Assembly: GCF_023218935.1 (NCBI RefSeq)
Contig: NZ_JAJIAL010000007.1
Origin: Fructobacillus cardui
GTDB taxonomy: Bacteria; Bacillota; Bacilli; Lactobacillales; Lactobacillaceae
DNA length: 64,000 nucleotides
Direction: 5' to 3' (one strand)
Shown: positions 51,835-60,358 of the stretch, piece by piece
How the letters are laid out: the number at the start of each line of letters is the position of its first letter
How positions within the stretch are numbered: position 1 is the stretch's first letter
Program-made: the position numbers and the translations under genes
Notes under the pieces: model-generated
Told to the model about the DNA's origin: nothing
The model's input: the letters and a program-made list of their open reading frames with translations, nothing else
Databases searched by the model: none

Positions 51835-53289
51835 TTAATCTAAACGCTTCTTTAACCAGTTTGAGAACCAAGTCAACAGCGTAATCACAATCATGTAAAT
51901 CAAACCGATAATGGCCCAAACACGAAATCCTTGTGAGTTACGAGCAACAATCAGTGTTCCCGTTTGTGTCAATTCCAAAATTCCGATGGCAGACAAGATT
52001 GACGTGTCCTTCAAAGTAATGATGAACTGGTTAACAAACGATGGCACCATAATCTTCAAACCTTGTGGCACCACGACCTTAGACATTGCCTTACCGTAAG
52101 GCAATCCCAATGAACGAGCAGCTTCCATCTGTCCTCGGTCAACGGCTTCAAAACCACCGCGAACAAAGGCACCGGTATAAGCACCCTCATTCAAAATCAG
52201 CGTCAACAAGCCGGCCGTAAAGGCAGGAATCTTCGTTCCGATAACACCTGGCAAACCAATATAAATGAAGAAGGCCAAGACCATCAGTGGCAAACCACGG
52301 AAGGCGTAGATAATCGTTGTGGATAACCCACGCAAGAACTTTGACTTAGCCACACCCATCAAACCAAGGACCAAGCCCAAAAGAGAAGCGAGGATAATAC
52401 CAGCGACGGTCAACTCGATTGTTTGAACCAAGCCGTCGAAGAAGGCCTTCTTGTTTGAACGCAAGATACCCCAAGTAGAGTTATTATCAGCAGATGAACC
52501 CGTAAAGTTTGTCTGGTCTGATTTCAAATACTTATCAACAATCTTTTGATAAGAACCATCGGCCTTCATTTCCTTCAAGGTCTTGTTAAAATCAGCAATC
52601 AACTGTGGGTTTTGCCCCTTCTTAACGAAGAAGCCGTAGCCACCGGCGTTACCAGGGTTATTTGGATTCTTAACTTCCAAATCTAGGCCGTTTTTAATGG
52701 CGTACTGGATAACAGGCATATCTTCAAAGGTAGCAGCACTGTTACCGTTGACAACATCGTTGTACATTGTGTCCGTATCGTTGAAATACTTAACCTTAAA
52801 ACCATACTTCTTTTGCAAGGACAAGCCGTAGTTTGAGGCAGCCGTCCCAGACTTCAAGGCAACTGTCTTACCCTTCAATTCGGATAATGACTTAATCTTG
52901 GAGCCCTTCTTGGTAATCCAAGCAACACCAGTCTTATAGTATGGATCCGAAACATCATAGACTTGCTTTCGTTCATCCGTGATGGCCATTCCCGCAATAA
53001 TTCCATCTGCCTGGCCGTTAGCAACCATTTGAGCAGCGGCATTAAAGGACATTGGCTTCAATGTGTAGGTGAAGTGGTTTCTTTTCGCCACTTCCTTCAA
53101 AATATCTTGGTCAATACCGACGTACTCATTATTTTTGTCTTGGAAATCAAAGGGTGCATAAGTTGCATCCGTTGAGATGACATAATTAGGTTCAGCAGCA
53201 TTTGCCTTCGTTCCAAAGGCAAAAAGCCCCAAGAAAAGCGTGAACGCCACCAAAATCGGCTTTACTCGTTGGTTGACCATTGTATTCAT
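51835..53289 (-). CDS. glnP: Fused substrate-binding/permease amino acid ABC protein (GlnP-like), copy 1
   Basis: 484 aa. Signal peptide (about residues 1-31, ending KANA), a periplasmic-type binding domain (about 32-265) with ATYAPFDFQDKNNEYVGIDQD, and a C-terminal permease domain (about 285-484) with LNEGAYTGAFVRGGFEAV and EAA-loop EAARSLGLPYGKA. This receptor-translocator fusion is the GlnP type of LAB importing glutamine, glutamate or similar. It is about two-thirds identical to copy 2 at 54072 and shares the ATPase gene between them. It is downstream of glnQ by 36 bp. Confidence 0.92.
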   Translation of the reverse strand: MNTMVNQRVKPILVAFTLFLGLFAFGTKANAAEPNYVISTDATYAPFDFQDKNNEYVGIDQDILKEVAKRNHFTYTLKPMSFNAAAQMVANGQADGIIAGMAITDERKQVYDVSDPYYKTGVAWITKKGSKIKSLSELKGKTVALKSGTAASNYGLSLQKKYGFKVKYFNDTDTMYNDVVNGNSAATFEDMPVIQYAIKNGLDLEVKNPNNPGNAGGYGFFVKKGQNPQLIADFNKTLKEMKADGSYQKIVDKYLKSDQTNFTGSSADNNSTWGILRSNKKAFFDGLVQTIELTVAGIILASLLGLVLGLMGVAKSKFLRGLSTTIIYAFRGLPLMVLAFFIYIGLPGVIGTKIPAFTAGLLTLILNEGAYTGAFVRGGFEAVDRGQMEAARSLGLPYGKAMSKVVVPQGLKIMVPSFVNQFIITLKDTSILSAIGILELTQTGTLIVARNSQGFRVWAIIGLIYMIVITLLTWFSNWLKKRLD

Positions 53290-53325
53290 TCTTCCTATCT
53301 TTTCGTGTTAAGCGACCAATTGACT

Positions 53326-54075
53326 TTAGGCTTGCATCACCTTTGACAAGAAGGTTTGCAAACGCTCATTCTTTGGTGCATTAAACACTTCTTCAGGCGT
53401 ACCAGATTCTTGAATCTTACCAGATTCGAAGAAGACAACCCGGTCAGCCACTTGCTTGGCAAAGCCCATTTCATGGGTAACGATAATCATCGTCATTCCT
53501 GACTTAGCCAAATCCTTCATCACATCCAAAACATCGCCAACCATTTCTGGATCCAAGGCTGATGTTGGCTCATCAAAAAGCATAATGTCTGGGTCCATTG
53601 CCAAGGCACGGGCGATAGCAACACGTTGCTTTTGGCCACCTGACAATGAGTTCACTGATTTGTCAGCCTTATCTGACAGGCCAACAGTTGCTAATAATTC
53701 CTTACCACGCTTGTCTGCTTCTTCCTTTGTCATCTTACCCAATTGAACAGGTGCCAAAGTAATGTTTTGCAAAACAGTGTAGTTGTTAAAGAGGTTAAAG
53801 TTCTGGAACACCATTCCGATGTTTTCGCGAACCTTATTAATATCAGTCTTTGGATCAGAAATGTCGTAACCATCAACTTCAACCAAACCAGAGTTTGGCA
53901 TTTCCAACTGATTTAACATCCGCAAGAAGGTTGACTTTCCTGAACCAGAAGGCCCAATCATTACAACAACTTCGTTGGCCATCACGTCCAAAGAGATGTC
54001 ACGCAAAACGTGGTTATCGCCATATGACTTGTTAACCTTGTCTACGTGTACTTTCACTTGCTTTTCTTCACTCAT
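53326..54075 (-). CDS. glnQ: Polar amino acid ABC transporter ATPase (GlnQ-like)
   Basis: 249 aa. Walker A GPSGSGKST, Q-loop VFQNFNLFNN, signature LSGGQKQR, Walker B IMLFDEPTSALDPE, and switch His in IIVTHEMGF are complete. It powers the adjacent receptor-permease proteins from the cytoplasmic face. Its ATG overlaps the copy-2 stop codon (ATGA), so it is translationally coupled to that gene, with AAAGGA upstream. Confidence 0.96.
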   Translation of the reverse strand: MSEEKQVKVHVDKVNKSYGDNHVLRDISLDVMANEVVVMIGPSGSGKSTFLRMLNQLEMPNSGLVEVDGYDISDPKTDINKVRENIGMVFQNFNLFNNYTVLQNITLAPVQLGKMTKEEADKRGKELLATVGLSDKADKSVNSLSGGQKQRVAIARALAMDPDIMLFDEPTSALDPEMVGDVLDVMKDLAKSGMTMIIVTHEMGFAKQVADRVVFFESGKIQESGTPEEVFNAPKNERLQTFLSKVMQA

Positions 54076-55520
54076 GCTCGTGTCCTTTTTTCAACCCAGT
54101 TACTCAACCATGTAAGTAACGTAATTACAATTAAGTATATCACAGCGATAATTGCCCAGACACGGAATCCCTGTGAATTCCGAGTAACAATCAACGTACC
54201 AGTCTGTGTCAATTCCAAAATACCGATAGCAGACAAAATTGATGTGTCCTTCAAGGTAATAATGAATTGGTTAATAAAACTTGGAATCATTAACTTCAAG
54301 CCTTGCGGAATAATAACCTTACGCATAGCCTTTGAATGAGAAAGTCCCAATGAACGTGCGGCTTCCATTTGACCACCGTCAACAGAATTGAAACCACCAC
54401 GAACGAAGGCCCCTGTATAAGCTCCTTCATTTAAAATCAGTGTCAAAACACCAGCCATAAAGGCAGGAATTTTAATGCCAATCACACCAGGCAAACCGAT
54501 GTAAATGAAGAAGGCCAAAACCATCATTGGCATTCCACGGAAGATATAGATAATCGTTGTTGACAAGCCACGCAAAAACTTTGATTTCGCCACACCCATG
54601 ACACCCAAGAGCAAGCCCCAGATAGTTGCCAGGATAATTCCAACAATCGTCAAGTAAAGTGTTTCCTTCAAACCTGTCCAGAAAGCTGATGAGTTTGAAC
54701 GCAAGATACCAAAGACGGAGTTGTTGTCAGACGCTGAACCAGTAAAAGTTGATGCCTTCGCATCCAAGTACTTGTTGACAATCTTGTCGTAAGTACCATC
54801 CTTCTTGATGGCAGCAAAGCCTTTGTCAAAGGCAGCCAACAAAGCAGCGTTAGCACCCTTCTTAACGGCAAAGCCATAGTCACCGGCGTTAAATGGATCC
54901 TTAGGGTTTTGAACCTTCAATTCTGTTCCGTTCTTAACGGCATACTGCAAAACAGGAAGGTCACCGAAAGTAGCGGCTGTGTTCCCGTTAATCACATCAC
55001 GGTATGAAGTATCGGAATCAGAGAAGTAAGTAATCTTGAAACCATACTTTGATTGGATTGATTCGGCATACTGTGCACCGGAAGTTCCAGTCTTCAAAGC
55101 AACCGTCTTACCCTTTAAATCAGACAAAGACTTGATTTTTGAATCCTTGGCAGTTGCCCAGCCAATTCCACTACGGTAGTAAGGCGTTGAGAAATCAAAA
55201 ACCTGACGACGGGCATCCGTAATTGACATTCCAGCAATTACCCCATCGGCTTGGTCAGAAGCAACAGCCTGGGTAGCAGCGTTGAAGGACATTGGCTTTA
55301 ATTCATATGTAAATCCTTCACGCTTGGCAATAGTGGCCAAGATGTCTTGGTCAATTCCAACGTACTTGTTATTCTTATCTTGGAAATCAAAGGGTGCGTA
55401 AGTAGCATCCGTGGCGATAATGTAGTGGGGTTCGCTGGCCGAAGCTGGCTTTTGGCTTGCCACACCAAAGGCCAGGAAGGCTGCCACTACAGTCACCAAA
55501 GTCATTAGTACTTTTTTCAT
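54072..55520 (-). CDS. glnP: Fused substrate-binding/permease amino acid ABC protein (GlnP-like), copy 2
   Basis: 482 aa. Same arrangement as copy 1: signal peptide ending near ASA (about residue 28), binding domain with ATYAPFDFQDKNNKYVGIDQD, linker with FTGSASDNN, and permease domain with LNEGAYTGAFVRGGFNSV and EAARSLGLSHSKA. Binding-domain residues differ from copy 1 in several pocket loops (for example FSTPYYRSGIGWA against VSDPYYKTGVAWI), so the two may prefer different ligands. It is the first gene of the operon, controlled by a promoter overlapping a symmetric four-half-site operator. Start ATG 55520 has AGAGG. Confidence 0.92.
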   Translation of the reverse strand: MKKVLMTLVTVVAAFLAFGVASQKPASASEPHYIIATDATYAPFDFQDKNNKYVGIDQDILATIAKREGFTYELKPMSFNAATQAVASDQADGVIAGMSITDARRQVFDFSTPYYRSGIGWATAKDSKIKSLSDLKGKTVALKTGTSGAQYAESIQSKYGFKITYFSDSDTSYRDVINGNTAATFGDLPVLQYAVKNGTELKVQNPKDPFNAGDYGFAVKKGANAALLAAFDKGFAAIKKDGTYDKIVNKYLDAKASTFTGSASDNNSVFGILRSNSSAFWTGLKETLYLTIVGIILATIWGLLLGVMGVAKSKFLRGLSTTIIYIFRGMPMMVLAFFIYIGLPGVIGIKIPAFMAGVLTLILNEGAYTGAFVRGGFNSVDGGQMEAARSLGLSHSKAMRKVIIPQGLKLMIPSFINQFIITLKDTSILSAIGILELTQTGTLIVTRNSQGFRVWAIIAVIYLIVITLLTWLSNWVEKRTRA

Positions 55521-55546
55521 AATAACCTCTTTTTCATAATGTTCCC

Positions 55547-55603
55547 ATTATATCAAAAACTAACAAGGCATTTACTAACAATGTTAGTTTTTATTACGTT
55601 AGT
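55547..55603. promoter_or_regulatory. Symmetric four-half-site operator over the glnP-glnQ-glnP promoter
   Basis: ACTAAC at 55559-55564 and 55574-55579, and GTTAGT at 55583-55588 and 55598-55603. Spacings are 9, 3 and 9 bp, a perfect dyad about 55581. The minus-strand -10 box TATAAT is at 55547-55552; with 17-bp spacing, half-site 1 lies in the spacer and half-site 2 over the -35. A repressor dimer pair is the natural reading. Confidence 0.75.
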
Positions 55604-55631
55604 GGTCTAGTCCGAAAGGGTGAATGGAGTC

Positions 55632-55640
55632 TGCTATAAT
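55632..55640 (+). promoter_or_regulatory. Extended -10 promoter, probably leaderless transcript
   Basis: TGCTATAAT (55632-55640) matches the extended -10 consensus TGNTATAAT. The start codon at 55648 begins seven bases after it, so the predicted first transcribed base is at or within a base of the ATG. Confidence 0.6.
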
Positions 55641-55647
55641 AGACTTC

Positions 55648-56646
55648 ATGACTAATTGGATTACCCAAACAATTGAACCATGGATGCCAAAAGGCGCTTT
55701 GAAGGCCAAGGACGACTATGCCAAAATCGCTCAAGCAAGCGGTTTCTCTCACCTTCCTCTTGAGCGTTACAACGATCAGCGTTTCTCAAAAGAAGAGCGT
55801 CGAAAGCGCATTAAGGAGGCACTCAAACTGAGTGTACCAGGTGATACCGTGGTTCATCAATTCCCAACTTACATGAGTGCTGATTTTGAAGCCGAATGGT
55901 TGGCAGCTATTAAAGACAAAAAAGCTAATTATGTCTTATTAATTCACGACTTCGAACCCTTTCGAGTAACAAAAGCTAACCCGACGGAATTCACTTTGGC
56001 CCAAAAGGCCGACCTCATCATCACCCATTCAGAGGCGATGAGCCAAGCCTTAGCAAAAATGGGCGTTAACCAAAAAACGATTGTCCAACCACTTTTTGAC
56101 TACTTGGGGCCAAATCCATCCCTTGCTGTCTATCAAAAAATTCTAAATTATGCCGGCACTTGGCAAAAAGCCCCCTGGCTACAAGATTATCAAGGACCGG
56201 CGCTGCAGCTCTTTGGTAATCGCCCCAAGAAGTGGCGCGATTGGCAAACGCCAGCAGATATTAAATGGGCCGGCAATTTCGAACCCGACGACATCCAAAA
56301 CCACTTGGATGCCGGGTTCGGTTTGCTTTGGGATAGCAATTTCGATACCCTCCACTATCAAAGCTACACGAAAATCAATGCCCCACATAAGGCCAGCCTC
56401 TACCTCAAGGCCGGCCTGCCCCTCATCGCCTGGCAAGAAAGCCATATCGGCCGGTTGATTGATCGCTACCAAATCGGTTTCACCATCAAAAATTTAGCCA
56501 AACTAGAAAACCTGATGAAAACCATAACGGCCGACCAGTATCAAAACTGGCAGAATAACCTCTTGCCACTGCGAGAACAGGTTAGCGAAGGGTTCTTTAC
56601 TAAAAAAACGCTTGAAGCCGTTACTGATTTCTTCCATAGAAACTAG
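55648..56646 (+). CDS. Gtf3-like glycosyltransferase / nucleotide sugar-binding family protein
   Basis: 332 aa from ATG 55648, which aligns with the family's start; an ATG eight codons earlier (55624) has only AAAGGG three bases before it. N-terminal pattern (MTNWITQTIEPW ... GALKAKDDYAKIA) matches the Gtf3/beta-glucosyl-transferase family. FPTYMSADFEAEWL, VLLIHDFEPFR and IITHSEAM are strands and turns of a GT-B Rossmann fold; KASLYLKAGLPLIAW is the C-terminal sugar-nucleotide site. It may glycosylate a surface protein or polymer; no partner (Gtf1/SRRP) gene is in view. It lies divergent from the ABC operon. Confidence 0.8.
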   Translation: MTNWITQTIEPWMPKGALKAKDDYAKIAQASGFSHLPLERYNDQRFSKEERRKRIKEALKLSVPGDTVVHQFPTYMSADFEAEWLAAIKDKKANYVLLIHDFEPFRVTKANPTEFTLAQKADLIITHSEAMSQALAKMGVNQKTIVQPLFDYLGPNPSLAVYQKILNYAGTWQKAPWLQDYQGPALQLFGNRPKKWRDWQTPADIKWAGNFEPDDIQNHLDAGFGLLWDSNFDTLHYQSYTKINAPHKASLYLKAGLPLIAWQESHIGRLIDRYQIGFTIKNLAKLENLMKTITADQYQNWQNNLLPLREQVSEGFFTKKTLEAVTDFFHRN

Positions 56647-56662
56647 CTAACTGCATTAGTAC

Positions 56663-56718
56663 ATAAAAAAGCACCGCGAAGCGGCCAATTTTACTTGGTC
56701 GTCTGCAGTGCTCTTTTT
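56663..56718. terminator. Bidirectional terminator between convergent genes
   Basis: AAAAAAGCAC-GC... and ...GC-GTGCTCTTTTTT outer arms with an internal GGCCAA/TTGGTC pairing, between the glycosyltransferase gene and the minus-strand gene ending at 56718. Confidence 0.75.
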
Positions 56719-57155
56719 TATACACCAAAGATTTTAGCAACTTGCGTTTGAACCTTGTTCAAGTAAGTTTCCTGGTCAGCTTCAGATTGAGCAAACTTTT
56801 CGTCGTCAACCTTTTGGCCATCAAGGATCAATGCATCAGCCATCATGGCTGTTGCGTCGGCGTAATCCTGGTAAACTTTCGCCAACGTCTTGTGGGTACC
56901 CATAAAACGAACGGGTACGGTCAAGGCGGCTAAAGTCTTAGCGTTTTCTTGGTAAACAGCCACAGCATCCTCAAATTCCGCCTTTACTTCGGCAAAATCA
57001 GCCTTGGACATGTCAGCGACTGCTGATTCTTGCTTAGCTGAATCTAATTTGACGAAAAATGGTGAAACGTGGTCAGCTGTCTCCTGAGTCTTCGTCAAGA
57101 CATCTTGGAGTGCTTGGAGATAATACTGTAATTGCTTGGGGTTAAATTTTGCCAC
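56718..57155 (-). CDS. Hypothetical helical protein, 145 aa
   Basis: No family recognised. It starts at GTG 57155 with AAAGGA upstream, only 6 bp after the P-type ATPase stop, so it is probably part of the same riboswitch-controlled transcript. The sequence is nearly all helix with regular hydrophobic spacing (about residues 5-30, 48-75, 88-110 and 115-142), suggesting a four-helix bundle. Acidic residues are frequent (for example SKADFAEVKAEFEDAV), no cysteine, no signal peptide and no membrane span. A cytoplasmic role in metal handling would suit the context but is speculation. Confidence 0.7.
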   Translation of the reverse strand: MAKFNPKQLQYYLQALQDVLTKTQETADHVSPFFVKLDSAKQESAVADMSKADFAEVKAEFEDAVAVYQENAKTLAALTVPVRFMGTHKTLAKVYQDYADATAMMADALILDGQKVDDEKFAQSEADQETYLNKVQTQVAKIFGV

Positions 57156-57161
57156 TATGCT

Positions 57162-59840
57162 TTATCCTTTATTGAAAAATTGTCGTTGCACCCATTTTAC
57201 CAGTTCGACAATCACAATGATAGAGAAAGCTGCTAGGACAACGGTCAACCACTGGTGACTATCAAGGTAAGTCACATGGAAGATTGGGTTCAATGGCTTG
57301 ATAAAGATAACGGCCATCATAGCAAAGAGCGAGAAGACCAAAGCCCAGTTGAAGAACTTGTTGGCAAAGGCCTGTGGTCCCAACTCTGATTGGTAAACGC
57401 TCTTAACGTTAATGGCATTAAACATTTGCATCAATCCTAAGGTCATAAAGGCCATTGTCAAGGCATCCCCGTGAATCAATTCTGATCCTTGGTGCTCTGG
57501 GAAGGCCAAGGCAATGCCATAAACTGACAAAACAAGGATGGCTTGCATCGTTCCCTGCCAGATAATAGCCGGGCCAACCCCACCAGACAAGAAGTTAGCG
57601 GTCTTACCACGTGGTTTCTGTGACATCACGCCCTTTTGAGCTGGTTCCAATCCCAAGGCAATCGCTGGCAAGGTATCTGTTACTAAGTTGATCCACAAGA
57701 TCATCACGGGTGCGAGCACTTCCCAACCAAGCAACGTCATCATAAAGATGGCAATCACTTCGGCCAAGTTTGATGCCAGCAAGTATTGTAAGGCCTTTTG
57801 AATATTGGCAAAGACCTTCCGGCCTTCCTTTACAGCCGCAACAATCGTTGAGAAGTTATCATCGGCCAAAACCATGTCGGCCGCTTCCTTAGAAACTTCC
57901 GTTCCAGTAATTCCCATGGCCACCCCGATATCGGCAGTCTTCAGGGCTGGCGCATCGTTCACACCGTCTCCAGTCATGGCCACGACCTTGCCCTTGCCTT
58001 GCCAAGCCTGAACAATCTTAACCTTGTGGGCTGGTGCCACTCGGGCATAGACACGAACATCCTTAACTCGGTCTTGGAAGTCTTCTTCCGGCATTTCATC
58101 CAATTCCGCACCCGTCATCACGGCCTTGGTACGGTCATCTTCATCCGTTAAGATGCCCAAACGACCGGCAATCGCTGCGGCGGTCTTGGGATGGTCACCC
58201 GTAATCATAATTGGTTGGATACCGGCCTTCTTGGCTTCGGCAACGGCACCCTTGACTTCGGGACGTTCCGGATCAATCATGGCGATTAAGCCAACCAAAA
58301 TTAAGTTCTTTTCCACATCATCGGCTTGTGGATTATCTGGCACTGCTGCCAAATCCTTGTAGGCAAAGGCCAAGACACGGAGCGCCTGATCGGCTAACTC
58401 AGCGTTAATGTCTTGGTACTTGGCCAAATCAGCATCGGTCACGGGCCTGATTTCACCGTGGTCTAAGACCTGGCTGACGCGAGCCAAAATAGAATCGGGC
58501 GCCCCCTTAACCGTTGCTTCAAAACCACTAGCAACTGGGTGGATTGTTGTCATCAACTTTCGTTCGGAATCGAACGGAATTTCACTAACACGAGGCGTTT
58601 GAGCAAGCGTGTCCTTATAAGCCGGACGGTACTTCTTGTTAAAGGCAATCAAGGCAGTTTCGGTTGGGTCACCCACCAAGCCGTCATCGATTTCCTTCGT
58701 ATCGTTATTCAAAGCCAGCAAGTCGGCCAACTTCAGCAAATCAGGGTTCACCTGGTCGGCTTCGAAAGGATTCTCATCCTTCAAATCAACAATTTTCCCA
58801 TCCAAGACCAACTTTTCAACGGTCATCTTGTTTTGGGTCAAGGTTCCAGTCTTATCGGAACCAATAATATCCGTTGAACCTAAAGTTTCAACGGCGGGCA
58901 ACTTCCGAACCAAGGCGGCCTTCTTGGCCATCCGGGCTGTTCCCAAGGCCAAAGTAACCGTGACGATGGCTGGCAACCCTTCAGGAATGGCAGCCACGGC
59001 CAAGGAAATCGAAGTCAAAATCAAGTCAATCACTTTAGCATCCTGGGTAAAGTAACCAACCACGAAGGTCAAGGTTGCAATCGCCAAGATTAGGTAAGTC
59101 AAAATCCGACCCAACTGCGCCAAGTTTTCCTGCAATGGTGACTTGGTTTCATCAGTTGACTGCAGTGATTCCGCAATCTGACCAATCTGAGTCTGCATTC
59201 CGGTCGCAATCACGATACCAGTTGCCTTTCCATAGGTCACATTGGCGTTCATAAAGGCCAAGTTCGCTTGGTCACCCAACGGCAAGTTTTCACCGGTCAA
59301 GACGGCATCCGTCTTTTCCACCGGCACTGATTCACCGGTCAACGTTGACTCTTCCACCTGTAAGTTGGCAACAGCAACTAAACGCAAATCGGCTGGGACA
59401 ACCTCCCCGGCTTCCAAATACACAAGGTCCCCCACGACCAAATCAGGTGCGAGCACTTCCTGGTCGCGTCCAGCGCGCACAACTCTAGCCTTTGGTGTCG
59501 CCAAAGCCTTCAAGGCTTCGATGGCGCCTTCAGCCTTGCTTTCTTGGAAGACACCGAAAACCGCGTTAATGATCACGATGGCCAAAATAAAGGCAGCGTC
59601 GGTTGTTTCGCCCGTAAAGGCAGCCACTAGGGCGGCGGCCAACAGGATACCAATCATCAAATCCTTAAATTGATCGACAAACTTTTGAAAAAGGCTACGC
59701 TTTTTCTTAGCGACTAGGGCGTTTGGCCCATCCTTTGCCAAGCGTTCTTGGACTTGTTCTTCGGTTAAACCAGTTTGCAGATTGGTTTTGAGCTCGCTGG
59801 TCAAATCAGTGAGATCAATTTGATAGGGTTGTTTTGCCAC
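57162..59840 (-). CDS. P-type cation-transporting ATPase, P2A type (probable Mn2+/Ca2+ exporter)
   Basis: 892 aa from GTG 59840 (AAGGAG). Order: cation ATPase N-domain, membrane helices 1-2, actuator with TGES, helices 3-4 with PEGLP (AAIPEGLPAIVTVTLALG), phosphorylation motif SDKTGTLTQNKM near residue 335, KGAPD nucleotide site, TGDGVNDAPALKTADIGVAMG hinge, and helices 5-10 with the NLVTDTLPA site. PEGLP and NLVTD resemble SERCA/PMR1-type pumps that move Ca2+ or Mn2+. A yybP-ykoY-like leader favours Mn2+ export, as for Lactococcus YoaB (established knowledge). The small gene 6 bp downstream is probably cotranscribed. Confidence 0.93.
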   Translation of the reverse strand: MAKQPYQIDLTDLTSELKTNLQTGLTEEQVQERLAKDGPNALVAKKKRSLFQKFVDQFKDLMIGILLAAALVAAFTGETTDAAFILAIVIINAVFGVFQESKAEGAIEALKALATPKARVVRAGRDQEVLAPDLVVGDLVYLEAGEVVPADLRLVAVANLQVEESTLTGESVPVEKTDAVLTGENLPLGDQANLAFMNANVTYGKATGIVIATGMQTQIGQIAESLQSTDETKSPLQENLAQLGRILTYLILAIATLTFVVGYFTQDAKVIDLILTSISLAVAAIPEGLPAIVTVTLALGTARMAKKAALVRKLPAVETLGSTDIIGSDKTGTLTQNKMTVEKLVLDGKIVDLKDENPFEADQVNPDLLKLADLLALNNDTKEIDDGLVGDPTETALIAFNKKYRPAYKDTLAQTPRVSEIPFDSERKLMTTIHPVASGFEATVKGAPDSILARVSQVLDHGEIRPVTDADLAKYQDINAELADQALRVLAFAYKDLAAVPDNPQADDVEKNLILVGLIAMIDPERPEVKGAVAEAKKAGIQPIMITGDHPKTAAAIAGRLGILTDEDDRTKAVMTGAELDEMPEEDFQDRVKDVRVYARVAPAHKVKIVQAWQGKGKVVAMTGDGVNDAPALKTADIGVAMGITGTEVSKEAADMVLADDNFSTIVAAVKEGRKVFANIQKALQYLLASNLAEVIAIFMMTLLGWEVLAPVMILWINLVTDTLPAIALGLEPAQKGVMSQKPRGKTANFLSGGVGPAIIWQGTMQAILVLSVYGIALAFPEHQGSELIHGDALTMAFMTLGLMQMFNAINVKSVYQSELGPQAFANKFFNWALVFSLFAMMAVIFIKPLNPIFHVTYLDSHQWLTVVLAAFSIIVIVELVKWVQRQFFNKG

Positions 59841-59889
59841 AATTCTCTCCTTTTCTGACTACTCTCTTTTTTATCTGGTCTGGGTAAAA

Positions 59890-60045
59890 GAAAAAAGACC
59901 CATACCAAACGCAAAAAAGCGTTATGGTATGAGTCTCACTGTTTAAGGCTGAGCCGGTGCAATAAAGCTTGCACGATATAAAACACTACTGTTTTGCTTT
60001 GACGGTTATCAGCCACGAACATTTCGTCAGTTACTCCCTCAGAAA
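59890..60045 (-). promoter_or_regulatory. yybP-ykoY-like (manganese) riboswitch with terminator
   Basis: Minus strand from about 60045: GAGGGAGTAAC (60030-60040), two hairpin arms, then AGTGAGAC near 59932-59940, matching the conserved 5' and 3' ends of yybP-ykoY aptamers. A strong terminator follows (ACCATAACGC-TTTTTT-GCGTTTGGTAT, then T run, 59891-59934). Mn2+ binding would be expected to favour read-through into the P-type ATPase. A TATACT box (about 60061-60066) precedes it. The remaining gap to 60358 (about 290 bp) shows no supported gene. Confidence 0.8.
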
Positions 60046-60358
60046 TTTTATTATGTCTTTAGTATAACAGAATTTTTACAGCTGTATAGTGCTTTTTGGT
60101 ATTTCTAAATGAATTAAAAAAATTAGAACAGTGAGGTCCTTCCGACCGGCAATTAATCGCATTTTGCCGACAACAACAAGTAGGATAAAATAGGAAATAA
60201 TTGCAAATCAGCCAAGCATATGCTTGCAGGAGGATCTACGGTCAAAAAGCGGATTTTTCTCGTCCAATTAAGCGAAACAATCGAGGCACAGTCCACACCG
60301 CTGATTTTTCATTTCTACACTCGGTAATTCAAAAGCAATCATTTAATGAGGAAAATAA

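Noticed and set aside
59890..60045. T-box or tRNA-like element upstream of the P-type ATPase
   Set aside because: There is no T-box sequence (GGGTGGNACCGCGG); the conserved ends fit yybP-ykoY instead.
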